Shown here: one piece after another, positions 1-6,052 of the stretch | Layout of the letters: each line of letters starts with the position of its first letter | How positions within the stretch are numbered: position 1 is the first letter of the stretch | Made by a program: the position numbers and the translations under genes | Notes under the pieces: generated by a model | Databases searched by the model: none | What the model saw: the letters and a program-made list of their open reading frames with translations, nothing else | Told to the model about the DNA's origin: nothing | Origin: Gp13-AA77 sp035516075 | Lineage (GTDB): Bacteria > Acidobacteriota > Terriglobia > UBA7540 | NCBI GenBank assembly: GCA_035516075.1 | Contig: DATJAQ010000266.1 | Span: 1-11,113 of the forward strand | Direction of reading: 5' to 3' | Length of the DNA stretch: 11,113 nt

Positions 1-1113
1 TATCTGCCGAAGCCTCTGCCCGAATATACCGCGTACGCCGACCTCGCCAGCGATCCGCGCTACCAGCGAATTACGTCGCGAATGCTGCTCAGCCACACCA
101 GCGGTTTTCCCAACTTTCGTTGGCTCAATGCCGACCACAAGCTGAACATCAATTTCGAGCCAGGATCGAGATTTGCCTATTCGGGCGAAGGCATCGAGCT
201 GCTGCAAATGGTGGTGGAGACCGTAACCAAAGAACCGCTCGAAGACCTGATGCGCAAGCATATCTTTCAGCCTTTCGGCATGACGCGCTCCAGCATGGTG
301 TGGCAGGAGCGCTTCGAAAGTGATTATGCCAACGGCTACGACGAATACGGACGGTCGCTCGGTCCCGAACGGCGGCCGAGAGCCGCCGCCGCCGGCTCAA
401 TGCAGACAACCCTGAGCGACTTTTCCAAATTCATCGAGGCCGTGATGCAGGGCCGGGGCTTGCGGCCCCAAACCCGGGAGCTGATGCTCAGTCCCCAGAT
501 CGAAATACTGTCGAAACACGAGTTCCCCACGCTCGACCCTGAAACCACCGACGAAAACAAGCCCATCCGCCTGAGTTACGGACTGGGATGGGGACTGTAC
601 TGGACGCCGTACGGGAAAGCGTTCTTCAAGGAAGGGCACGACGAGGGCTGGCGGAATTATGTGGTCTGCTTCGACGCGCCGAAAACGGGCCTCCTGATTA
701 TGACCAATAGCTCAAATGGCGAAGGCATCTACAAGGAGCTGCTGGAAACCTTGCTTAAGAACACCTATACCCCGATCGAGTGGGAAGGATTTACGCCCTA
801 CAACCAACTTCCTCCCCGTCCACCCCTCAAGCAGCACAAGCAGGTGGCGGTTGATGGCAGGTTGCTCGATCGCTATGTAGGCCGATACGGCGAACCGCCC
901 AACCTGGTCCTGACCGTCCGGCACGAAGGGAATCACCTCTCCGTGCAGGAGAACGACGAACCCAAACAGGAGGTGTTTCCTGAGAGCGACCGGGAGTTTT
1001 TCTCGAACGCTTCCGATGACGAGATCACCTTTGAAGTGGACACCCAAGGCCGCGCAACCTCGATGATCATCCACACCGGCGGGAGGAATCTACCGATCAA
1101 GCGGATTGATTAG
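1..1113 (+). CDS. Serine hydrolase, beta-lactamase/PBP-like fold (5' truncated)
   Basis: The frame is open from base 1 and ends in TAG, so this is the C-terminal 370 residues of a longer protein; the ATG at 82 is internal, because the codons before it already read as family sequence. The visible LLSHTSGF segment (82-111) is the conserved stretch of class C beta-lactamase-like hydrolases (PF00144) that follows the SxxK nucleophile, which lies outside the window. FAYSGEG (172-192) sits where the Y-x-N motif is expected but has Gly for Asn. GHDEGW (634-651) sits where the KTG/HxG motif is expected. The last ~85 residues (YVGRYG onward) resemble the small beta-rich domain often appended to these proteins. 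Members are usually exported esterases or peptidases acting on D-Ala peptides, esters or lactams; the substrate cannot be told. A signal peptide would also lie upstream. The family call is firm, the function open. Confidence 0.88.
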   Translation, partial: YLPKPLPEYTAYADLASDPRYQRITSRMLLSHTSGFPNFRWLNADHKLNINFEPGSRFAYSGEGIELLQMVVETVTKEPLEDLMRKHIFQPFGMTRSSMVWQERFESDYANGYDEYGRSLGPERRPRAAAAGSMQTTLSDFSKFIEAVMQGRGLRPQTRELMLSPQIEILSKHEFPTLDPETTDENKPIRLSYGLGWGLYWTPYGKAFFKEGHDEGWRNYVVCFDAPKTGLLIMTNSSNGEGIYKELLETLLKNTYTPIEWEGFTPYNQLPPRPPLKQHKQVAVDGRLLDRYVGRYGEPPNLVLTVRHEGNHLSVQENDEPKQEVFPESDREFFSNASDDEITFEVDTQGRATSMIIHTGGRNLPIKRID

Positions 1114-1237
1114 AACCGGGTTTGCCAGGCACGCCGGCTGGAGATGGCCGGGGCTCAGCGGCGACGATACCCTTCCGCCCAAGGTGGTACGCCCGGCCCA
1201 CGGAAAGTGGTAATCTCAGTCGAGCGGGAGTTGACCC

Positions 1238-1789
1238 ATGGGCACTAAGACGATGTTGACCGTCGAAGAATACGCCGCCCTTCAGGAGCCGGAGGGTGAG
1301 CGTTACGAATTGAGCCATGGGGAACTGATTGTGACGCCGTCCCCGAGCTTCTTTCATAACGAAGTGCGCGACGAATTCAAGGTGCGCCTGCGAATCTTCG
1401 TTAAGAAGCACGATCTTGGATTCGTAACCAGCGAGACCGACGTTCGACTTGCCGATGACGTGGTTCGCAGGCCGGATCTGGCCTTTATCCGGGCCGGACG
1501 TTTGGAGGGCGTCGACCTCGATCAGATTCCGTTGCCGGTGCCGCCGGACCTTGTTATCGAGATCGTCTCCAGAAATGACCGGGCCGACGACCTGCTACTG
1601 AAAGTCTCGCAATACCTCGCAGCCGGCGCCGCGGCTGTCTGGCTGCTTTATCCCAATACCAGGCTCGCCTACCGCTACCTCCCCGGCAAGCTCGAACCCG
1701 AAGTCTGCAGCGCCGAGGCCGGCGGACGCTTTGAAGAGCCCGATGTGCTGCCGCGGTTTTCCCTGTCTCTCGCTGAAATTCTGGGGTAG
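1238..1789 (+). CDS. Uma2 family protein (DUF820), putative PD-(D/E)XK-type endonuclease
   Basis: This 183-residue protein has the normal Uma2 length and layout. The N-terminal LTVEEYAALQEPEGERYEL and the following GEL form the usual opening. RRPDLAFI supplies the conserved Asp (about D80), PDLVIEIVS supplies the Glu (about E108), and a Lys follows in LLKVSQYLAAG (about K122); together they match the D...E...K pattern of the restriction-endonuclease-like fold. AAAVWLLYP is the typical late core strand. GGGAG-like bases at 1226-1230 (GGGAG) lie 7 nt before the ATG, supporting this start. Uma2 proteins occur in many copies in cyanobacteria, Chloroflexi and Acidobacteriota, and their biological role is unresolved; nuclease activity is predicted from the fold. 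It stands alone, 124 bp after the hydrolase and 176 bp before the toxin-antitoxin pair, with no restriction or transposase gene beside it. Confidence 0.9.
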   Translation: MGTKTMLTVEEYAALQEPEGERYELSHGELIVTPSPSFFHNEVRDEFKVRLRIFVKKHDLGFVTSETDVRLADDVVRRPDLAFIRAGRLEGVDLDQIPLPVPPDLVIEIVSRNDRADDLLLKVSQYLAAGAAAVWLLYPNTRLAYRYLPGKLEPEVCSAEAGGRFEEPDVLPRFSLSLAEILG

Positions 1790-1819
1790 CCGTGGAGGCA
1801 GCCTGCAGGTCCAGGCCAG

Positions 1820-1861
1820 TCACTCGTAACGCAGCGACATCATTGGATCATATAAGCGGAG
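1820..1861 (-). pseudogene. Vestige of an ADOP permease C-terminus
   Basis: Read on the minus strand, this stretch gives LRLYDPMMSLRYE followed by TGA. The intact permease nearby ends ASKVDPMRALRYE then TGA, so the DPM-x-(S/A)LRYE-stop ending is shared. At the DNA level, 1820-1849 and 2687-2716 match at about 25 of 30 positions by eye. Upstream residues (before about 1862) no longer resemble the family: the expected GYLPARRA segment is absent although the frame stays open for a while. I read it as the surviving 3' end of a second ADOP gene whose body was deleted or replaced. A chance match is possible because the fragment is short, but agreement in both the residues and the stop position argues against it. 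Confidence 0.5.
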
Positions 1862-1965
1862 TGCAGCGACCCAAGACCGGTGTGCATGGCCGCCTTGACG
1901 GTCTCTGGCATCGCGCCTAATCTCGCTACAGGCGGCCCAAGCGCTGCTTCGAGGAAGGCTTACTC

Positions 1966-2172
1966 ATGAAGTCGATGCACCTGGAACTGCCCGACAAGGT
2001 CGCAGAGCAATTGAAGCGGCTGGTGAAGGCCGGTTGGGTTCACGACGAACAGGAAGCTGTTCGCCTGGCGCTGATTGAGTTTCTGCACCAGCATCAGCCG
2101 GATATGCTGGAGCGATTCCAGCGCGAGGACATTGAGTGGGCGCTTCGGCAGAAGCGAGCTAGCCCGCGGTGA
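1966..2172 (+). CDS. Ribbon-helix-helix (VapB/CopG-like) antitoxin
   Basis: This 68-residue protein begins with a short beta strand (MHLELPD) followed by two predicted helices (KVAEQLKRLVKAG and DEQEAVRLALIEFL), the ribbon-helix-helix arrangement that dimerises to bind DNA. The charged tail (ERFQREDIEWALRQ, about residues 49-62) is the kind of extension that wraps the toxin. GAGGAAGG at 1951-1958, 7 nt before the ATG, is a strong ribosome binding site and favours this start over the ATG at 1975. The stop overlaps the toxin's start by 4 nt (GTGA), so translation is probably coupled. By analogy with other type II pairs, it should neutralise the downstream PIN-like toxin and, with it, repress the shared promoter. 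No clear operator was found in the 176 bp upstream. Confidence 0.85.
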   Translation: MKSMHLELPDKVAEQLKRLVKAGWVHDEQEAVRLALIEFLHQHQPDMLERFQREDIEWALRQKRASPR

Positions 2173-2666
2173 GACGCATCGTCTGCGACACGGGCCCGCT
2201 TCTCCATCTGGATGAGGCGAAATGCCTCGAAGTCTTGCGGCAGGCAGGCGAAGTGCACATGCCGCCGGCGGTAGACACCGAGTTACGCTCTGTTAACATC
2301 CGGCGGCGCTCCATCAACTTGGAGTGGATATACCTGACCCCTTTGGCTCCAACTTACCAGTCGGCCGCAGCAGTCTGGCAAACGGCGGGACTGTTGCACG
2401 GGGGGGAGGCTGAGGCGATCGAACTGGCACGCCAACTGAATGCAGACTGGTTTTTGACCGATGATGCCTCCGCCCGCCTCGTGGCCCACCCATGCAGCTT
2501 GGAAGTTCACGGTTCGCTCGGCGTGGTGTTGTGGGCGGCAGCGGGGCATTTAACACGGCCCGCTGCTGAAGCTGCGTTGAAAGGGCTCGCCGAGTCGTCT
2601 CTCTGGATCTCGTCCTCGGTCTTCGCTGAGGCGAAGTCTTCGCTTATTCAGATCTTCGAGCCGTAG
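2169..2666 (+). CDS. DUF3368/PIN-like toxin of a type II toxin-antitoxin pair
   Basis: This 165-residue protein starts at GTG, overlapping the antitoxin stop. The opening IVCDTGPLLHL has the first PIN-fold acidic residue (D7). LLHGGEAEAIELARQL (about 75-90) is the DUF3368 signature, with acidic residues E80 and E82. ADWFLTDDASAR (about 92-103) supplies D98/D99, and VHGSLGVVLWAA (about 113-124) is the usual late core strand and helix. All the acidic metal-ligand positions are therefore present, so the nuclease site looks intact. PIN toxins cleave RNA, often tRNA or rRNA, and stall translation; the target here is unknown. The GTG is needed because D7 is so close to the N-terminus that no later start would keep the active site. 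The gene converges on the permease gene with only 20 bp between stops. Confidence 0.88.
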   Translation: MRRIVCDTGPLLHLDEAKCLEVLRQAGEVHMPPAVDTELRSVNIRRRSINLEWIYLTPLAPTYQSAAAVWQTAGLLHGGEAEAIELARQLNADWFLTDDASARLVAHPCSLEVHGSLGVVLWAAAGHLTRPAAEAALKGLAESSLWISSSVFAEAKSSLIQIFEP

Positions 2667-2678
2667 TCCTTCGCCTCA
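2627..2678. terminator. Perfect 10-bp inverted repeat between convergent genes; possible terminator
   Basis: TGAGGCGAAG at 2627-2636 is the exact reverse complement of CTTCGCCTCA at 2669-2678, with a 32-nt loop that contains the toxin's stop codon. A competing tighter hairpin exists: CTTCGC (2621-2626), 4-nt loop, GCGAAG (2631-2636). Another CTTCGC lies at 2638-2643. The site separates two convergent genes, where a bidirectional terminator would be useful. No T-tract follows on either strand, so it is not a textbook intrinsic terminator. Confidence 0.35.
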
Positions 2679-2686
2679 ATGAGATG

Positions 2687-5503
2687 TCATTCGTACCGCA
2701 GCGCCCTCATGGGATCGACTTTCGAGGCCCGGCGCGCCGGGAGGTAGCCGGCGAGCGCGGCGGCACCCACCATCAGCAACGCCGCTCCCGCAATCGTGAG
2801 CGGGTCGTTCGGTTTAAGGCCGAAGAGAAACGTAGCAACCAAGCGCGACGCCTCCAGCGCCACCAGCGTTCCGGCGGCGATCCCAATGATTACCAGCACC
2901 AACGTTTCGCGCAGCACCATGCCCAGAATTTCCCCGCGGCTCGCGCCCAGCGCCATGCGAATGCCGATCTCGCGCGTGCGCGCGTTGGTGGCGAAGGCCA
3001 TGATGCCGTACACCCCGATGCAGCCGAGCAGGGCCGCCAGCAAGGCGAAAAATCCTGTGAGCCGCGCGAAGAGGCGCTCCTGGAAGAGCGCTTTGCCGAT
3101 CTGCTCCGTCTGGCTGCGGACGTCATAAAGCGCGAGGTTGGGATCCATGGCGCGGGCCACGCGGCGCGCGGCAGGGGCCAGGGCCATCGGATCGCCGGCA
3201 GTCCGCACCTCAAAGCTCATCCCGCCGAGATACTTCACGCGCTGCAGGTAAGGCAGGTACACGGTAGGCGGAGCTTCGTCCTGCACGCCGCTGTACTTGG
3301 CGTCACCCGCCACGCCGACGATCTCGATGTCGCTGGCGTTTTTGGCATCCTCGAAACCGAGCCGCCGTCCGATGGGGTTCCCGCCGCCCAGGTATTTGCG
3401 CACGAACTCCTGGTTCGCCACCGCCGCCTTCGGCGCCGTGGCGGAATCGGCCTCGCTAAGGCCGCGCCCCAGCATAATCGGAATGCCCATGGTTTTGAAG
3501 AATTCGGGCCCCACCACGTTCACCCAGGTATCCACGCCTGCATCTTTCTTGCCGGCCTTCGGGACGTAGCCCAGGATTTGGGCCTCGTTGATCGAAGCGC
3601 CCCCGGCGATCAACCGGTGCTGGGAGAGGCTCACCGAGCGCACACCGGGCAACGCCTGGAGACGGCGAGTCGTTTCCTGATAGAACTCCGCCAATCGCTG
3701 CTCCTTATAGCCGTCCTGGGTGGGATCGATGCCGAACAGCAGCAAATTGCGCTGGTCGAAGCCCAGGTTGACCCTTTCGAGATTCGCGAGGGTGCGCACG
3801 AAGAGGCCCGCGCCCACCAGCAACAGCAACGACAGCCCGACTTGGGCAACCACCAGAGTCTTTCCCAGACCCAGGCGCAAGCCGCGATGGCCCTGGGAAC
3901 TTCCCGGCACCCTTCCCGCGCTTTCTTTGAGCGCCGGGGTGAGGTCTACGCGTGTACTGCGCACGGCCGGCGACAGTCCGAAGAGAATTCCGGTGAGCAG
4001 CGAAACCGCGACGGTAAATCCGAGGACGCGCGGGTTCGGCGTCACACTCAGGCTCAAGGCTTCGCGGCCGCTCCCCATGAAAGCGACCAGCACGTGGGTG
4101 GCCCAGAAGGCCAGAGCGAGACCGAGCGCGCCGCCCAGGACGGACAGCAACGTGCTTTCGGTGAGCAGTTGGCGGACCAGTCGCCCCCGCTTGGCGCCGA
4201 TGGCCAGGCGCACCGCGATTTCCTTCTGCCGCGAGGTTGCGCGAGCGAGCGATAGGTTGGCGACGTTGGCGCATGCGATCAGCAACACCAGCCCGACCAC
4301 CGTCATCAGCACGAAAAGGGGTTTGGAAAACTGATTCCGAAGATAGGCGAGCCCTTTGTTGCCGGGCTGCACCTCGAGGTGGGGGATGATTTCCGGCTTG
4401 GTGCCGGGCTTCACGTCCGGCGCGATGCTCTGCTGCAGGATCACTTCCAGCTCCGCGTGCGCCTGCTGGGGGCTGACGCCGGGCTTCAACCGGCCCATGA
4501 TGAGCACCCACCAGTTGTCGCGCGCGGCAAAGAGCACGCCGGCCGGCGGCGGGGCGGGGCCTGTCGCATTGTCCTGCGACCAGCTCGGCTCCACGAGCGG
4601 CTGGGTGTGAATCGGCGTCCAGACGTCCACCGCCCGTCCGGGCTGCACGCCGTAGAACTCGGGCGGAGCGACACCCACAATCGTGAAGGGCACGGCGTTC
4701 AACGTGATCTTTTGCCCGACGATGGTGGAATCGCGGCCGAAGCGCCGCTCCCAATAGCCGTAGCTAATCACCGCCACGGGGCTCGCGCCCAGGCGGTCGT
4801 CGTCCGCGGTGATGGCGCGGCCGAGCATGGGCTCAACCCCGAGCGCCGGGAAAAAAGATCCCGTGACCAGGTCTCCCACCGCCCGGCCGGGCTCGCCCTT
4901 GTAGCCCACGTTCAACTCGCTGCCGTTCGCGGCCAGCGCCAGAACGCCGGAGAGCACGTGGTTGCGGGCGCGAATCTGCTCGTAGACCGTGTAGGCGAAC
5001 GAGGTGCTGGTGGTGCGCCCGGCCTTGTCCTCATTCACGTTTCCGTTGATCGAGTTCATGATGCCGTCCGGCCAGGCCTTGGCGGCCCAATCGAGCAGCA
5101 CAAGTTGCTGGGGGCTTTGAACCGGCAGCGTCTTGATGAGCAAGGCGTCGATGAGGCTGAAGATGGCCGTATTCGCCCCGATGCCGAGCGCCAGCGAGAG
5201 CACCGCGACCGCCGTGAAGCCGGGACTTCGGCCCAGTTGCCGCCATCCGTAGCGCAAGTCCTGCAGGAAGTTCTCGAGGTAATTCACGCTTCGCATATCG
5301 CGGCACTCCTCTTTGATCTGCTCCACGCCGCCCCACTCGCGCAGGGCTGCGTACCGAGCCTCCTCCGGCGTCATGCCCGCGGCGAGGTTCTGCTCGATCA
5401 GGTGGTCGAGGTGAAAGCGCATTTCGTCGCCAAGATCCTGCTCCACGCGGCGGCGCGCGAGCAGTGAGCGCAGTCGAAGCGCCAATTTGTGAATCCAGCG
5501 CAC
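2687..5503 (-). CDS. ADOP family ABC-type permease (duplicated MacB/FtsX modules)
   Basis: This is a 938-residue inner-membrane protein made of two tandem MacB-like units. A cytoplasmic helical N-terminus (about 1-90, with VEQDLGDEMRFHLDHLIEQN) is typical of ADOP. Next come TM1 (about 96-118), a periplasmic core domain (about 125-390) and three FtsX-type TM segments (about 395-415, 453-475, 493-513). The second unit has TM (about 549-570), a second periplasmic core (about 580-805) and three TMs (about 815-840, 862-885, 902-920). The matching motifs EIAVRLAIGAKRG (428-440) and EIGIRMALGASRG (845-857) mark the two FtsX domains. No ATPase is encoded nearby, as expected for this 'orphan' family; whether it pumps with a distant ATPase is unknown. 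Translation starts at GTG, with AAGGA (minus strand, 5510-5514) 6 nt upstream, 15 nt after the padR stop, so the two genes form one operon. Confidence 0.95.
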   Translation of the reverse strand: MRWIHKLALRLRSLLARRRVEQDLGDEMRFHLDHLIEQNLAAGMTPEEARYAALREWGGVEQIKEECRDMRSVNYLENFLQDLRYGWRQLGRSPGFTAVAVLSLALGIGANTAIFSLIDALLIKTLPVQSPQQLVLLDWAAKAWPDGIMNSINGNVNEDKAGRTTSTSFAYTVYEQIRARNHVLSGVLALAANGSELNVGYKGEPGRAVGDLVTGSFFPALGVEPMLGRAITADDDRLGASPVAVISYGYWERRFGRDSTIVGQKITLNAVPFTIVGVAPPEFYGVQPGRAVDVWTPIHTQPLVEPSWSQDNATGPAPPPAGVLFAARDNWWVLIMGRLKPGVSPQQAHAELEVILQQSIAPDVKPGTKPEIIPHLEVQPGNKGLAYLRNQFSKPLFVLMTVVGLVLLIACANVANLSLARATSRQKEIAVRLAIGAKRGRLVRQLLTESTLLSVLGGALGLALAFWATHVLVAFMGSGREALSLSVTPNPRVLGFTVAVSLLTGILFGLSPAVRSTRVDLTPALKESAGRVPGSSQGHRGLRLGLGKTLVVAQVGLSLLLLVGAGLFVRTLANLERVNLGFDQRNLLLFGIDPTQDGYKEQRLAEFYQETTRRLQALPGVRSVSLSQHRLIAGGASINEAQILGYVPKAGKKDAGVDTWVNVVGPEFFKTMGIPIMLGRGLSEADSATAPKAAVANQEFVRKYLGGGNPIGRRLGFEDAKNASDIEIVGVAGDAKYSGVQDEAPPTVYLPYLQRVKYLGGMSFEVRTAGDPMALAPAARRVARAMDPNLALYDVRSQTEQIGKALFQERLFARLTGFFALLAALLGCIGVYGIMAFATNARTREIGIRMALGASRGEILGMVLRETLVLVIIGIAAGTLVALEASRLVATFLFGLKPNDPLTIAGAALLMVGAAALAGYLPARRASKVDPMRALRYE

Positions 5504-5518
5504 AGGGAATCCTTTTCG

Positions 5519-5848
5519 CTAGGTCGTGCCCAGGACCAGATCGATGGCCGCGGAGAGCCGCTCCCAGTTCGTGTGCTCCTGTTCCAGATACTTGCGCCCG
5601 GCCGCAGTGAGCGAGTAATACTTGGCGCGGCGATTGTTCTCGGACTCGCCCCACTTGGCCTTGATCCAGCCCTGTTGCTCGAGGCGGTGAAGCGCAGGGT
5701 AGAGCGACCCCTGGTTCACCTGCAGAACGTCCTTTGAGACCAACTTGATGCGCTGCGCGATGGCCCACCCATGCTGGGGCTCGGCCGCGATGGTCTTCAA
5801 AATGAGAAGGTCCAGCGTGCCCTGCACCAGATCGGTCGGTTTGCTCAT
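5519..5848 (-). CDS. PadR family transcriptional regulator, acidobacterial ADOP-associated type
   Basis: This 109-residue protein is a compact PadR of the short subfamily. It opens with LVQGTLDLLILKTI (about 7-20) and then HGWAIAQRI. The winged-helix recognition region is QGSLYPALHRLEQQGWI (about 46-62), and the wing is RRAKYYSLTAAGR (about 73-85). A final helix (about 86-106) provides the dimer contact. PadR proteins are usually repressors released by small hydrophobic ligands or phenolic compounds. The first gene of the operon with the ADOP permease, it is preceded by GAGGGGAG (minus strand, 5855-5862), 6 nt before the ATG. An inverted repeat over the promoter suggests autoregulation. The divergent exporter gene starts 204 bp away and could be a second target. 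The ligand cannot be predicted. Confidence 0.95.
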   Translation of the reverse strand: MSKPTDLVQGTLDLLILKTIAAEPQHGWAIAQRIKLVSKDVLQVNQGSLYPALHRLEQQGWIKAKWGESENNRRAKYYSLTAAGRKYLEQEHTNWERLSAAIDLVLGTT

Positions 5849-5866
5849 GCCGTGCTCCCCTCGGTA

Positions 5867-5900
5867 ATCGACAATACAGGGTACAGCCTCTCTTGTCGAT
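5867..5900. promoter_or_regulatory. Probable PadR operator: 8-bp inverted repeat
   Basis: ATCGACAA (5867-5874) and TTGTCGAT (5893-5900) are exact reverse complements separated by 18 bp. The arms fall on the predicted -10 and -35 elements of the padR promoter, so binding there would block RNA polymerase. The repeat lies 19-52 bp upstream of the padR start. PadR binding is inferred from position and symmetry; the spacer is longer than in some characterised PadR sites. Confidence 0.5.
5871..5899 (-). promoter_or_regulatory. Predicted sigma70-type promoter of padR-ADOP operon
   Basis: On the minus strand, TCGACA (5899-5894, 5 of 6 to the -35 consensus) is followed after 17 bp by TATTGT (5876-5871, 4 of 6 to the -10 consensus). 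Transcription would begin near 5864, giving a leader of about 16 nt that includes the GAGGGGAG ribosome binding site. An alternative reading is TTGATT (5906-5901), 17 bp, TACCCT (5883-5878), which matches less well. No promoter for the divergent exporter stood out in the same region apart from a lone GATAAT at 5898-5903. Confidence 0.45.
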
Positions 5901-6052
5901 AATCAAGGGGAATTTCAAGAGGCCGCTGCCGGCCCGGCCGCCGCCCGGGCGGGGCGAACCTTCGGGGCGGGTTCCTTCATCCAAGAAGTTACGGTGGGAA
6001 TGGGCGGGCAGTGCTCTCCAGGCCATCCTAAAAAGGAACTGAAGCGCTCCGA

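Noticed and set aside
1114..1237. Promoter or terminator between the hydrolase and the Uma2 gene
   Set aside because: Only weak CCGG-rich dyads without a T-tract and no paired -35/-10 elements were found.
1823..1965. A second minus-strand frame beside the ADOP vestige reading ...MHTGLGSLHSAYMIQ-stop as a small gene or other gene remnant
   Set aside because: It looks protein-like over about 30 codons, but I recognise no family and cannot separate it from chance without a search.
2684..4255. A 523-codon open frame on the plus strand opposite the permease
   Set aside because: Its translation is rich in Arg, His, Gln and Ala with no domain, as expected for a shadow of a GC-rich gene; the minus-strand permease is unmistakable.
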